From Isoptericola chiayiensis (GTDB lineage Bacteria > Actinomycetota > Actinomycetes > Actinomycetales > Cellulomonadaceae): DNA of 64,000 nucleotides. Below are positions 18,312-27,076 of the stretch, piece after piece. Made by a program: the position numbers and the translations under genes. The DNA lies in NCBI RefSeq assembly GCF_013149805.1, contig NZ_JABEZT010000007.1:124001-188000 (forward strand). Direction: 5' to 3'. The notes beneath the pieces are model-generated. The model ran no database searches, was not told where the DNA came from, and saw only the letters and a list, made by a program, of their open reading frames with translations. Every line of letters starts with the position of its first letter. Position 1 is the first letter of the stretch.

Positions 18312-20207
18312 CTACTCGACGGTGACGGACTTGGCCAGGTTGCGGGGCTGGTCCACGTCGAGGCCCTTGGCTCCGGCGAGCGCCATCGCGAAGATCTGCA
18401 GCGGTACGACGGCGAGCAGCGGCTGGAGCAGCGAGGGCGCCTGCGGGATCCAGAAGATCTCGTCGGCGTACTGGCGCACCACGTCGTCGCCGTCCTCGGC
18501 GATCACGAGCGTGCGGGCGCCGCGCGCCCGGATCTCCTGGATGTTGGAGACCACCTTGGAGTGCAGCTGGTCGCGGCCCCGCGGGGAGGGCACGACGACG
18601 AACACCGGCTGGCCCTCGTCGATCAGCGCGATGGGGCCGTGCTTGAGCTCGCCGGCGGCGAAGCCCTCGGCGTGGATGTAGGCGAGCTCCTTGAGCTTGA
18701 GCGCCCCCTCCATCGCGACGGGATACCCGACGTGGCGTCCGAGGAACAGCACCTTGTCGGCGGCCTGCATCGAGCGGGCCGTGGCGCGCACGTACTCGCC
18801 GCGCTCGATGACGGTCTGCACCTTGCGGGACATGTCGCGCAGCTCGTCGAAGAGCTGGGCGACCTCGTCCGGGAACTTGTTGCCGCGCAGCTGCGCCAGG
18901 TACAGCCCGAGGATGTACGCGGCGGTGATCTGCGCGAGGAACGCCTTGGTGGAGGCGACGGCGATCTCCGGTCCGGCGTGCGTGTACAACACGGCGTCGG
19001 ACTCGCGCGGGATCGTGGAGCCGTTGGTGTTGACGATGGCGAGCACCTTGGCGCCCTGCTCACGGGCGTGGCGCACCGCCATGAGGGTGTCCATGGTCTC
19101 GCCGGACTGGGAGATGGCGACCACGAGGGTGCGCTCGTCGACGATCGGGTCGCGGTAGCGGAACTCGTGCGCGAGCTCGACCTCCACGGGGATGCGGCAC
19201 CAGTGCTCGATGGCGTACTTGGCGACGTGCCCCGCGTAGGCGGCGGTCCCGCAGGCGATCACGATGATCTTGTCGACGCTGCGCAGCACGGACTCGTCGA
19301 TGCGCAGGTTGTCGAGGATGATCCGCCCCGAGGAGTCGGTGCGGCCGAGCAGCGTGTCGGCGACGGCGTGCGGCTGGTCGTGGATCTCCTTGTCCATGAA
19401 GGAGTCGAAGCCGCCCTTCTCGGCGGCGGCGGCGTCCCAGTCCACGGTGAACCGCTTGCCCTCGGCGGGGTTGCCGGCGAAGTCGGACACCTCGACCGAC
19501 GTCGGGGTGATGGTGACGATCTGGTCCTGCGCGAGCTCCAGCGCCTCCTTGGTGTGGGCGACGAACGCGGCGACGTCGGACCCCAGGAAGTTCTCCCCCT
19601 CCCCCAGTCCGACCACCAGCGGCGAGTCGTGGCGCGCGCCGACGACGGTCTCGGGCGCGTCGGCGTGGACCGCGAGCAGGGTGAAGGTGCCCTCGAGCTG
19701 CCGGGCCGTGGCGGCCATCGCGGCGGTGAGGTCACCGGCGGTCCGGTACTCACGGGCGAGGAGCTGGGCGGCCACCTCGGTGTCGGTGTCCGACAGGAAC
19801 GAGACGCCGTCTCGTTCCAGGGACCCGCGCAGCTCGCTGAAGTTCTCGATGATGCCGTTGTGGATGACGGCGAGCCGGCCCTCGTCGGCCAGGTGCGGGT
19901 GGGCGTTGACGTCGGTCGGTCCGCCGTGCGTCGCCCACCGGGTGTGCCCGACGGCGGCGGTCGCGTCGGGCAGCGGCTGCTCCGCCACCGCGGCGACGAG
20001 GTTCTCGAGCTTTCCGGCCTTCTTGGCGAAGGCGGCCGTGGGGCTGCCGGGTCCCACCAGCGCGACGCCCGCGGAGTCGTACCCCCGGTACTCGAGCCGC
20101 TTCAGCCCGCCGAGGGCCACCTCCAGGGGGCGCGCCGAGGCGCCCGACGCCGCGGCGTCGTCCCCGGCGAGCAGGGACGTACCGGCGTATCCGACGATGC
20201 CACACAT
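18312..20207 (-). CDS. glmS: Glutamine-fructose-6-phosphate aminotransferase (isomerising)
   Basis: The protein has 631 residues. It begins Met-Cys-Gly-Ile-Val-Gly, so Cys2 is the glutaminase nucleophile after Met removal. The glutamine amidotransferase domain covers about 1-240 ([13 protein letters not shown]). Two SIS sugar-isomerase domains follow, and the protein ends in [13 protein letters not shown], the classic GlmS C-terminus. It makes glucosamine-6-phosphate, the substrate of GlmM encoded 3 kb away. No Shine-Dalgarno is evident; a TAGACT box seven bases before the ATG suggests a leaderless mRNA. No glmS ribozyme can fit in the 92-bp upstream gap. Confidence 0.97.
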   Translation of the reverse strand: MCGIVGYAGTSLLAGDDAAASGASARPLEVALGGLKRLEYRGYDSAGVALVGPGSPTAAFAKKAGKLENLVAAVAEQPLPDATAAVGHTRWATHGGPTDVNAHPHLADEGRLAVIHNGIIENFSELRGSLERDGVSFLSDTDTEVAAQLLAREYRTAGDLTAAMAATARQLEGTFTLLAVHADAPETVVGARHDSPLVVGLGEGENFLGSDVAAFVAHTKEALELAQDQIVTITPTSVEVSDFAGNPAEGKRFTVDWDAAAAEKGGFDSFMDKEIHDQPHAVADTLLGRTDSSGRIILDNLRIDESVLRSVDKIIVIACGTAAYAGHVAKYAIEHWCRIPVEVELAHEFRYRDPIVDERTLVVAISQSGETMDTLMAVRHAREQGAKVLAIVNTNGSTIPRESDAVLYTHAGPEIAVASTKAFLAQITAAYILGLYLAQLRGNKFPDEVAQLFDELRDMSRKVQTVIERGEYVRATARSMQAADKVLFLGRHVGYPVAMEGALKLKELAYIHAEGFAAGELKHGPIALIDEGQPVFVVVPSPRGRDQLHSKVVSNIQEIRARGARTLVIAEDGDDVVRQYADEIFWIPQAPSLLQPLLAVVPLQIFAMALAGAKGLDVDQPRNLAKSVTVE

Positions 20208-20299
20208 GAGCCGGAGTCTACCCAGCGCGCCACGGGCCCCGGGCCGTCGCGGGCCGCCGGTTTGTCACGGACCCGCCCCGCTCGGGCAGAATCGACCAG
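20208..20299. promoter_or_regulatory. Divergent glmS / coaA promoters, probably leaderless
   Basis: On the minus strand TAGACT (20215-20220) ends seven bases before the glmS ATG. On the plus strand CAGAAT (20287-20292) ends seven bases before the coaA GTG. That spacing puts the transcription start at or next to the start codon, as in the leaderless genes common in actinobacteria. Neither gene has a good ribosome site. -35 boxes are poor. Confidence 0.6.
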
Positions 20300-21316
20300 G
20301 TGACCTCCGCGAGCACGCCCGCACCCGCTGCCGGCGACCCTGCGCCGCCGCACCCCCTGAGCGAGCACCTGTCCCGGTTCGCCCCGGTCTCGCCTTACGT
20401 GGACTTCGACCGGGCGACGTGGAGCCGGCTGTCGGAGCAGACGCCGCTGCCCCTCACGGACGCCGACGTCGACCGGCTCCGCGGCCTGGGCGACCCGATC
20501 GACCTCGCGGAGGTCGACGCCGTCTACCGTCCGCTGTCGCGGCTGCTCAACCTGTACGTGACCGCGACGTCAGGGCTGCACCGCGCGACGTCGACGTTCC
20601 TGGGCGAGGACCCGCCGCGCACCCCGTACGTCATCGGCGTGGCGGGGTCCGTCGCGGTGGGCAAGTCGACGACGGCGCGCGTCCTGCGCGAGATGCTGGC
20701 CCGGTGGCCGGAGACGCCGCACGTGGAGCTCATCACCACCGACGGGTTCCTGTACCCGAACGCGGAGCTGGAGCGCCGCGGCCTCATGTCCCGCAAGGGC
20801 TTCCCCGAGTCGTACGACCGCCGCGCGCTCATCCGCTTCCTGTCCCGCGTCAAGGCCGGGCAGAGCGAGGTGCGGGCACCCGTCTACTCCCACGTCACCT
20901 ACGACATCGTCCCGGACGAGCACACCGTGGTGCACCGCCCGGACGTGCTGATCGTCGAGGGCCTGAACGTGCTGCAGCCGGCGCGGTACTCCTCGATCGA
21001 CGAGTCCACGGTGGCGGTCAGCGACTTCTTCGACTTCTCGATCTACGTCGACGCCCGCACCCGCACGATCCGGCAGTGGTACGTGGACCGGTTCCTCAAG
21101 CTGCGGCGCACGGCGTTCAGCCGGCCGGAGTCGTACTTCCGCCGCTACGCCGAGCTGTCGGACGCCCAGGCGACCGAACGCGCCCTGAGCATCTGGGAGT
21201 CGATCAACGCGGTCAACCTGGAGCAGAACGTGCTGCCGACCCGCGGTCGCGCCACCCTGGTCATGACCAAGGGCACCGACCACGCCGTCCAGCGCCTGCG
21301 GCTACGCAAGCTCTGA
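20300..21316 (+). CDS. coaA: Type I pantothenate kinase
   Basis: The protein has 338 residues from GTG 20300. The P-loop [12 protein letters not shown] (about 113-124) and the family segments [20 protein letters not shown] and KGFPESYD are intact. It phosphorylates pantothenate, the first committed step of CoA synthesis. About 25 extra N-terminal residues rich in Ala and Pro precede the conserved SPYVDFDR region. The last 15 bases overlap the 3' end of the convergent DedA gene. AcpS, which consumes CoA, is encoded nearby. Confidence 0.96.
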   Translation: MTSASTPAPAAGDPAPPHPLSEHLSRFAPVSPYVDFDRATWSRLSEQTPLPLTDADVDRLRGLGDPIDLAEVDAVYRPLSRLLNLYVTATSGLHRATSTFLGEDPPRTPYVIGVAGSVAVGKSTTARVLREMLARWPETPHVELITTDGFLYPNAELERRGLMSRKGFPESYDRRALIRFLSRVKAGQSEVRAPVYSHVTYDIVPDEHTVVHRPDVLIVEGLNVLQPARYSSIDESTVAVSDFFDFSIYVDARTRTIRQWYVDRFLKLRRTAFSRPESYFRRYAELSDAQATERALSIWESINAVNLEQNVLPTRGRATLVMTKGTDHAVQRLRLRKL

Positions 21317-21991
21317 GGACTCCACCGGCTGCTCGTCGGGCAGCGGGGCCTGCTCGCGCATCTCCTCGAGCACCTCCTCGCGCGGCGTGAAGAGCTGGAC
21401 GACCCGGTCGACGAGGAGCCCGAGCAGACCGCCGCCGACGACGCCGACCACCATGGCGAGCAGCGGGTCGTGCCCGAGCACCTCGGCCGCAGCGACACCG
21501 ATCAGCGCCGAGTAGGTGCACCAGAGCACGGCGGCGATGGCGGAGAACGTCATGAACCGGCGCTGCGGGTAGCCGACGGCACCGGCGGTCATGTTCACGG
21601 CGACGCGGCCCACGGGGATGTAGCGGGCGGCGATGATGAAGACCGCTCCGCGCCGGGCGAGCGCCCGCCGTGCCCACGCGACGGCCTTGCGGCCCCGCCG
21701 CGAGCGCAGGAGCCCGATCCGGTCCGTGCCCACCCGTCGTCCGAGCACGTAGGCGAGGTTGTCACCCAACCAGGCGCCGATGCCCGCGATCGGGATGATC
21801 AGCCACCACAGCGGCTGACCCGTGGACTGCGAGGAGATGACCAGGGTGACGAGCACCGACTCGCTGGGGACCGGCGGGAAGAACCCGTCGATGAAGGCCG
21901 AGGCGAACATCGCCGGGTAGATCCACAGCGACGCGGCCATCTCGAGGATCACGTCCTCGAGCTGCTGCAGAAAGGCGGTGATGGCCGGCAC
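21302..21991 (-). CDS. DedA family membrane protein
   Basis: The protein has 229 residues from a GTG start with GAGGGA upstream. The DedA/SNARE-associated core is clear: a re-entrant [13 protein letters not shown] region near the N-terminus, [17 protein letters not shown] and the Arg-containing [20 protein letters not shown] motif, plus two or three further membrane helices. DedA proteins affect lipid flipping and envelope homeostasis. The acidic hydrophilic tail overlaps coaA tail to tail. It is transcribed alone, after a hairpin that follows def. Confidence 0.9.
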   Translation of the reverse strand: MPAITAFLQQLEDVILEMAASLWIYPAMFASAFIDGFFPPVPSESVLVTLVISSQSTGQPLWWLIIPIAGIGAWLGDNLAYVLGRRVGTDRIGLLRSRRGRKAVAWARRALARRGAVFIIAARYIPVGRVAVNMTAGAVGYPQRRFMTFSAIAAVLWCTYSALIGVAAAEVLGHDPLLAMVVGVVGGGLLGLLVDRVVQLFTPREEVLEEMREQAPLPDEQPVESSELA

Positions 21992-22184
21992 GCGGTCCCT
22001 CGTTCGTCAGCCGGGACGGTCCCGGCGGTGGGCGGCACCGGGCGGTGCCGTGCACCAGCGTAGGGGGCCCGCGGACCGCCGCGCATCGGGGATGTCCCGG
22101 GGTGTCCCCTGAACGGCGAACGTTCACGAGCGTTTCACAGTCGGGGCACGACGGCGGCACCACGGCGCCGCTCGACGGCCCGTC

Positions 22185-22203
22185 GCGGGCCGGGGCGGCC
22201 CGC
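22185..22203 (-). terminator. Hairpin after def
   Basis: The seven-bp stem GCGGGCC / GGCCCGC with a five-base loop (22185-22203) lies 12 bp beyond the def stop codon. It is short but very GC-rich. It is a plausible terminator for glmM-def. Confidence 0.5.
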
Positions 22204-22215
22204 CTCGCCGCGGCG

Positions 22216-22899
22216 TCAGGTGGGCAGCGGGAAACCGAGCTCGACGGCGGCGCGCTCCGCGGCGGCGTCGGGCGCCCCGAACCGGGCCAGGTTCTCGTGG
22301 GAGGTGAGCGACCGCGGCTCGGCGCGGTCGAGGTACAGCCGGCCGGCCAGGTGGTCGGTCTCGTGCTGGACGATGCGCGCGGGCCAGCCGTGCAGCACCT
22401 CGTCGAACGCGGCACCGTGCTCGTCCTGGCCGGTCAGGCGGACGCTGCGGGGCCGGGCGACGACGGCCTGCCAGCCGTCGACCGAGAGGCACCCCTCGTA
22501 GTGCGCCGCACGGTCCGGGGTGCCGCCGTCGTGCACCGGCTCGTAGCGGGGGTTGACCAGGACCCGGAAGGGCAGCGGCTCGCGCTCGCGGGAGTCGCCG
22601 GGCACGCCGGGGTCCGCGCACACCGCGACGGCCAGGGGGATGCCGACCTGCGGTGCGGCGAGCCCGACGCCGGGGGCGTCGAGCATGGTGCGGCGCATCG
22701 CCTCGACGAGCCGCGGCAGCTGTGCGCCGAGCTGTCCGGTGTACGGGGTCGCGACCCGGCGCAGCACGGGATCGCCGGCCTGCACGATCGGCAGGACGCC
22801 GGGCCGGCCCTCCCGCGCGAAGGCGGCGTCGAGCAGTCCGGCCACCGCCTCGACGAGGTCCGCGTCGGGCTCGTCGGGCCAGGCACGGCCGTCGCTCAC
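22216..22899 (-). CDS. def: Peptide deformylase
   Basis: The protein has 227 residues. The GTG at 22899 overlaps the glmM stop (GTGA). The three PDF motifs are present: [16 protein letters not shown] (Cys metal ligand) and the HEXXH segment QHETDHL. It removes the formyl group from nascent proteins, the step before the methionine aminopeptidase encoded 10 kb away. It is longer than a typical 165-190-residue PDF because of about 40 N-terminal residues. Translational coupling to glmM is evident. Confidence 0.94.
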   Translation of the reverse strand: MSDGRAWPDEPDADLVEAVAGLLDAAFAREGRPGVLPIVQAGDPVLRRVATPYTGQLGAQLPRLVEAMRRTMLDAPGVGLAAPQVGIPLAVAVCADPGVPGDSREREPLPFRVLVNPRYEPVHDGGTPDRAAHYEGCLSVDGWQAVVARPRSVRLTGQDEHGAAFDEVLHGWPARIVQHETDHLAGRLYLDRAEPRSLTSHENLARFGAPDAAAERAAVELGFPLPT

Positions 22900-24254
22900 A
22901 GGGCGAGCCGCTCCCGCACGACGGCGGCGAGCGTCTCGGCCACGCCGTCGGCCTGCGTCTGCGAGGACGCCTCGACCATGACGCGCACCACCGGCTCGGT
23001 GCCGGACGGCCGCAGCAGCACCCGCCCGGTCTCCCCGAGCAGCGACTCGGCGTGCTCGACGGCCCGGACCAGGTCGGCGTCGTCCGTGCGCGCCTTGTCG
23101 ACGCCCTTGACGTTGACGAGCGTCTGCGGCAGGCGCGGGATCTCGGTGGCGAGGTCGGCCAGGCGGCGACCCGACGCCTTCACCCGTGCGGCCAGGTGCA
23201 GGGCCGTCAGCACGCCGTCGCCCGTGGTGGCGTGCTCGGCGAGGATGATGTGTCCCGACTGCTCGCCACCGAGGCCGTACCCGCCCGAACGCATCTCCTC
23301 CAGGACGTACCGGTCGCCGACCGCCGTCTGCAGCGTGGCGATGCCGGCGTCCTTCATGGCGAGCAGCAGCCCGAGGTTGCTCATCACGGTGACGACGAGC
23401 GTGTCGCCCGGGAGGCGGTCCTCGTCCCGCAGCGACTTGGCGAGGATTCCGAGGATCTGGTCGCCGTCGACGAGGACTCCCCCGTGGTCGACGGCGAGAC
23501 ACCGGTCGGCGTCGCCGTCGAACGCGACGCCGAAGTCGGCCTCGGCGGCGACGACGACGGCCTGCAGCTGCTCCGGGTGGGTGGACCCGGCCTTCTCGTT
23601 GATGTTGCGTCCGTCCGGGCTGGCGTTGATGACGACGACGTCGGCGCCGGCCTCGCGCAGTGCCTCCGGACCGACCTGGCTCGCGGCGCCGTTCGCGGCG
23701 TCCACCGCGATCCGCAGGCCGTCCAGCGGCCGGTGGTCCGGCGTCGCGCCGATGCTGCGGGTCAGGTGCTGGACGTACTGCTGGGCGGCGATGCCCGTGT
23801 CGGTGCGCATCCGCCCGACGGCGGCCCCCACGGGACGCTCGCGCGCCGCGCCGAGGTTGGCCTCGATCTCGTCCTCGAGGCGGTCGTCGAGCTTGAGCCC
23901 GCCCCGGGCGAAGAACTTGATGCCGTTGTCCGGCATGGCGTTGTGCGAGGCGGAGATCATGACGCCAATGTCCGCGTGCATCGCGCTGACGAGGTGCGCG
24001 AGCGCGGGCGTGGGCAGCACGCCGAGGTCGACCACGTCCACGCCGGAGCTCGCCAGCCCGGCGGCGACGGCCGCGGACAGGAACTCCCCGGAGGCGCGCG
24101 GGTCGCGACCGACCACCGCCTTGGGCCGGTGCGACGTGTCGGTGCGCGCACCGAGCACCTGCGCCGCGGCGCTGCCGAGGTCGAGCGCGAGCTCGACCGT
24201 CACGTCACGGTTGGCCAGTCCACGAACACCGTCCGTGCCGAACAGTCGTCCCAT
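22896..24254 (-). CDS. glmM: Phosphoglucosamine mutase
   Basis: The protein has 452 residues. ATG 24254 follows AGGAAGGA, and the protein starts [12 protein letters not shown] as is standard for GlmM. The phosphoserine loop [14 protein letters not shown] is intact, followed by the metal loop FDGDADR and a C-terminal [14 protein letters not shown] phosphate-binding loop. It converts glucosamine-6-phosphate to glucosamine-1-phosphate for UDP-GlcNAc and peptidoglycan synthesis. It leads a two-gene operon with def. It comes after the rplM-rpsI operon on the same strand, separated by a terminator. Confidence 0.97.
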   Translation of the reverse strand: MGRLFGTDGVRGLANRDVTVELALDLGSAAAQVLGARTDTSHRPKAVVGRDPRASGEFLSAAVAAGLASSGVDVVDLGVLPTPALAHLVSAMHADIGVMISASHNAMPDNGIKFFARGGLKLDDRLEDEIEANLGAARERPVGAAVGRMRTDTGIAAQQYVQHLTRSIGATPDHRPLDGLRIAVDAANGAASQVGPEALREAGADVVVINASPDGRNINEKAGSTHPEQLQAVVVAAEADFGVAFDGDADRCLAVDHGGVLVDGDQILGILAKSLRDEDRLPGDTLVVTVMSNLGLLLAMKDAGIATLQTAVGDRYVLEEMRSGGYGLGGEQSGHIILAEHATTGDGVLTALHLAARVKASGRRLADLATEIPRLPQTLVNVKGVDKARTDDADLVRAVEHAESLLGETGRVLLRPSGTEPVVRVMVEASSQTQADGVAETLAAVVRERLAL

Positions 24255-24360
24255 CGCCTCGTCCTTCCTCGGTGACACTCGCTCGATCGTAGTGCGCCGC
24301 GGCGGCGCTCGGGACCGGTCCTCGGCGCCACGGCCACGGCGGACGTGCCCGCGCACGGGG

Positions 24361-24392
24361 ACGGCCCCGCCGGCAGGAGCCGACGGGGCCGT
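24361..24392 (-). terminator. Hairpin terminator of rplM-rpsI
   Basis: The arms ACGGCCCCG (24361-24369) and CGGGGCCGT (24384-24392) pair perfectly, with a second short GGC/GCC stem inside. The hairpin starts 15 bp beyond the rpsI stop codon. Confidence 0.8.
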
Positions 24393-24407
24393 GCGGTGAA
24401 GCCTCGA

Positions 24408-24896
24408 TCAGCGCTTCGAGTACTGCGGAGCCTTGCGGGCCTTCTTGAGACCGGCCTTCTTGCTCTCCACGGCACGGTCGTCGCGCGTGAGGAAGCCGGC
24501 CTTCTTCAGGGCCGGGCGGTTCGCCTCACGGTCGATCTGGTCGAGCGCGCGGGCGATGCCCAGGCGCAGCGCACCGGCCTGACCGGAGGGGCCGCCACCC
24601 GCGATGCGGGCGATGACGTCGAAACGCCCCTCGACCTCGACCAGCTTCAGCGGGTCGTTGACGAGCTGCTGGTGCACCTTGTTCGGGAAGTACTCCTCGA
24701 GGGTGCGACCGTTGATCTTCCACTGCCCGGTCCCGGGGACGAGGCGCACGCGCGCCACGGCCTCCTTGCGGCGGCCCAGGGCCTGGCCGGGAGCGGTGAT
24801 GGACTGACCGCTGTTCGCCACGGGGGCGGCGGTCTCGGTGGTGTAGTTGCTGGGCGTGTTCTCGTCCAGCTCGGTGTCGACGGTGGTGTCAGCCAC
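24408..24896 (-). CDS. rpsI: 30S ribosomal protein S9
   Basis: I chose the GTG at 24896 (162 residues) because GAAGGA sits six bases upstream of it. An ATG seven codons earlier (24917) lacks a ribosome site. About 35 poorly conserved Thr/Ala-rich residues come first, as in other actinobacteria. The S9 core follows: [33 protein letters not shown] and a C-terminus ending in Lys-Arg that reaches the P-site tRNA. It is cotranscribed with rplM, 32 bp upstream. Confidence 0.95.
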   Translation of the reverse strand: MADTTVDTELDENTPSNYTTETAAPVANSGQSITAPGQALGRRKEAVARVRLVPGTGQWKINGRTLEEYFPNKVHQQLVNDPLKLVEVEGRFDVIARIAGGGPSGQAGALRLGIARALDQIDREANRPALKKAGFLTRDDRAVESKKAGLKKARKAPQYSKR

Positions 24897-24928
24897 GGTG
24901 GTTCCTTCGCTCGGCATCGGGCAGCGGC

Positions 24929-25378
24929 TCAGGCCTGCTGCGAAAGCTGGGTGATCTCGAACGGCTGGGGCTGCTGCGCCGTGTGCGGGTGCTCCGCGCC
25001 ACGGTAGACCTTCAGCTTGGTGAGCTGCTGGCGCCCGAGCTTGTTCTTGGGGAGCATGCCGCGAACGGCCTTCTCCACGGCCTGCTCCGGGTTCTTCTCG
25101 AGCAGCTCGCCGTACGAGACGGAGCGAAGACCACCCGGGTAGCCGGAGTGACGGTAGGCCCGCTTGTCCTCGTGCTTGTTGCCGGAGAGCGCGACCTTCT
25201 CCGCGTTGACGACGATGACGAAGTCACCGGAGTCGACGTGCGGGGCGAAGGTCGGCTTGTGCTTCCCGCGCAGGAGCTGGGCGACCTGGCTGGCCAGGCG
25301 TCCGAGGACGACGTCGGTCGCGTCGACGACGTGCCACGTCGGCTGGACGTCGCCGGGCTTCGGGGTGTAAGTACGCAC
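24929..25378 (-). CDS. rplM: 50S ribosomal protein L13
   Basis: The protein has 149 residues. GTG 25378 is preceded by AAAAGGTGA. The core motifs [32 protein letters not shown] and [12 protein letters not shown] identify L13, an early assembly protein of the large subunit. It is the first gene of the rplM-rpsI operon. It has a leader of about 155 bases after a strong promoter, long enough for regulation. Confidence 0.97.
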   Translation of the reverse strand: MRTYTPKPGDVQPTWHVVDATDVVLGRLASQVAQLLRGKHKPTFAPHVDSGDFVIVVNAEKVALSGNKHEDKRAYRHSGYPGGLRSVSYGELLEKNPEQAVEKAVRGMLPKNKLGRQQLTKLKVYRGAEHPHTAQQPQPFEITQLSQQA

Positions 25379-25539
25379 GGTTGCGTCACCTTTTCGTGTT
25401 CGGTGTCGTCGGGCGAGAAGCGGCGCCCGATGAGTCAGGTGTTGTGCGCGGGTGCTCCGGTGGCGTCCTGGCCGTGCGTCGTCTGGCGGTGGGAACGCTG
25501 ACGACGCCGGACGCCGGAGGCATAGCACAACGACTGGTC

Positions 25540-25569
25540 AGTCTAGCGCGGTGCTTTCGAGGTGGTCAA
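25540..25569 (-). promoter_or_regulatory. Promoter of rplM-rpsI
   Basis: TTGACC (25564-25569) and TAGACT (25540-25545) are separated by 18 bp on the minus strand. This is a strong sigma-A-like promoter. Transcription would begin near 25533. Confidence 0.8.
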
Positions 25570-25642
25570 AGCGACGTCGGTCACGCCCGTCGGGCGCCGG
25601 CTCGCAGGTGCGAACCTGCCCCCACGGGTGCACCGTGGAGGC

Positions 25643-26056
25643 ATGAGCGAGGACACCTCAGCGACACGACCGGACCCCGAGGGCGTGGCCGAGGGCGACA
25701 ACGACCAGCTGCCCCACGAGGACACGCTGGTCGACCGCGGCATCCGCGACCCGTTGGACGAGGGGTACTCCCCGCCGGAGCGCCCGCGGCCCAACCACTG
25801 GGGCGAGACCGCCTGGGAGGAGTCCGTCGGGGAGCCGCTCGACCGCCGTCTCGCGGACGAGGTCCCCGACACCTGGGCCGACGAGCGCGCCGAACGCGTG
25901 GACACCACCCGCGCGGGGCGCCTCGTGTCGGACCCCGACGCCGACCCGAACGCCGACGGCGAACGGTCCAACGACCTGTACGGCACCGACGCCGGGATCG
26001 ACGGGGCCGGAGCCACCGCCGAGGAGGCCGCCGTCCACTGGGTCGAGGAACCCTGA
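25643..26056 (+). CDS. DUF5709 domain protein
   Basis: The 137-residue protein starts at ATG 25643 after GTGGAGGC. It is very acidic and rich in Asp, Glu, Pro and Gly, with no Cys, no membrane helix and no signal peptide. Conserved-looking pieces are EDTLVDRGIRDPLDEGYSPP, a Trp-containing HWGETAWEE segment and RAGRLV. This matches the DUF5709 family, small actinobacterial proteins of unknown role. It is a single gene divergent from rplM and convergent with truA across a repeat block. Confidence 0.8.
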   Translation: MSEDTSATRPDPEGVAEGDNDQLPHEDTLVDRGIRDPLDEGYSPPERPRPNHWGETAWEESVGEPLDRRLADEVPDTWADERAERVDTTRAGRLVSDPDADPNADGERSNDLYGTDAGIDGAGATAEEAAVHWVEEP

Positions 26057-26066
26057 CCCGACCCCA

Positions 26067-26131
26067 CGAGGTAGGCAACTCTCCCGCGAGGTAGGCAGTC
26101 TTCCAGCGAGGTAGGCGACCGCGCCTACCTC
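26067..26131. repeat. CGAGGTAGGC repeats with inverted copy at the truA 3' end
   Basis: CGAGGTAGGC occurs at 26067-26076, 26087-26096 and 26107-26116, an exact 20-bp period with unrelated spacers. An inverted copy, CGCCTACCTC, lies at 26122-26131 and contains the truA stop and preceding codon. The third direct copy and the inverted copy form a perfect 10-bp stem with the four-base loop ACCG (26108-26131). The block fills the convergent gap between the DUF5709 gene and truA and probably acts as terminator. Confidence 0.85.
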
Positions 26132-27048
26132 ACCGGCCGCGGGTCGACCTCCTCCGGCGACCGCCGCGCACGGATCCGCTCGGCACGCGACGCGAGCTCG
26201 TCGTCCGGCGGGTAGTCGACCCGCTCCAGGGTCAGCCCGTGCGCCGGCGCGACGGCGGCCGCCGCCGACCGGTCGCGGCCGGCGAGCACGCGGTCCGGCT
26301 CGTCGCCGCCGCGGCGCCCCTCCCCCACGGCCAGGGACATCCCGACCAGCGCCCGCACCATCGAGTGGCAGAACGCGTCGGCCACCACCTCGGCGACCAC
26401 CAGCCCGGCGTCCGGCCCGGCGTCCGGACGCGACCACGTGAACCGGGTCAGCTCGCGGATCGTCGTGGCCCCCTCCCGGGGCCGGCAGTAGGCGGCGAAG
26501 TCGTGCAGGCCCACCAGCGGCCGGGATCCGGCGTCCATCGCGGCCACGTCCAGCCGACGGCGGTGCCACAGCACCGCCTCGCGCCGCAGCGGGTCGCGCA
26601 GCGCGTGGTCGTCGGCGATCCGGTAGCGGTAGGTGCGCGCCGCCGCGGAGAACCGGGCGTCGAACCCGTCCGGCGCCGCCTCGGCACGGTGCACGACGAC
26701 GTCGGTCGGCAGGACGCCGGAGAGCCGGTCCACCAGGGCCCGCCCGGGGGTGCGGTCCGACCGCCCCGGCAGCACCTCCCAGCGAGACCTGGGCACGTCG
26801 ACGTGCGCCACCTGGCCCCGGGCGTGCACGCCGGCGTCGGTGCGTCCCGCCACCGTCAGCCGCGGCCGGGGCAGTCCGAGCGGCTCGCAGCGCAGGATGG
26901 TCGCCAGCGCGTCCTCGAGCACGCCCTGCACGGTGCGCAGCCGGGGCTGGGCCGCCCAGCCGGCGAAGTGCGTGCCCGCGTACGCGAGGTCCAGGCGCAC
27001 GCGGACGGCACCGTCGTCGGACGTCGGGGTGGCTGTCGTCGTGCTCAC
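26125..27048 (-). CDS. truA: tRNA pseudouridine(38-40) synthase
   Basis: The protein has 307 residues from GTG 27048. The start region LDLAYAGTHFAGWAAQ, the catalytic Asp in the GRTDAGVHARGQVAH motif and FCHSMVRALVG near the C-terminus define TruA. It modifies the anticodon arm of many tRNAs. In many actinobacteria truA directly follows rplQ; here a hydrolase and a kinase gene come between. No ribosome site is visible and CACAAT lies six bases before the GTG, so the mRNA may be leaderless. The stop codon is part of the repeat block. Confidence 0.95.
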   Translation of the reverse strand: MSTTTATPTSDDGAVRVRLDLAYAGTHFAGWAAQPRLRTVQGVLEDALATILRCEPLGLPRPRLTVAGRTDAGVHARGQVAHVDVPRSRWEVLPGRSDRTPGRALVDRLSGVLPTDVVVHRAEAAPDGFDARFSAAARTYRYRIADDHALRDPLRREAVLWHRRRLDVAAMDAGSRPLVGLHDFAAYCRPREGATTIRELTRFTWSRPDAGPDAGLVVAEVVADAFCHSMVRALVGMSLAVGEGRRGGDEPDRVLAGRDRSAAAAVAPAHGLTLERVDYPPDDELASRAERIRARRSPEEVDPRPVR

Positions 27049-27076
27049 CCGCCCATTGTGCCCGGATGATGGACCG
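27049..27076. promoter_or_regulatory. 28-bp divergent start region of truA and the ROK kinase
   Basis: Only 28 bp separate the two divergent start codons. CACAAT (27055-27060, minus strand) and GATGAT (27065-27070, plus strand) each end six bases before their GTG, as expected for leaderless transcription. Each -35 region would then fall inside the coding sequence of the opposite gene. The boxes match the -10 consensus only partly. Confidence 0.5.

Noticed and set aside
20208-20299. glmS ribozyme upstream of glmS
   Set aside because: The gap is only 92 bp, shared with coaA, and the gene looks leaderless. No ribozyme core could fit.
22118-22125. GAACGTTC near the DedA promoter as a LexA box
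   Set aside because: Actinobacterial SOS boxes have GAAC and GTTC separated by four bases; here they are contiguous, and DedA is not a typical SOS gene.
26067-26131. CRISPR-like or iteron-type origin repeats with 20-bp period
   Set aside because: There are only three 10-bp copies, no AT-rich region and no replication gene. Position over the truA stop favours a terminator-type role.
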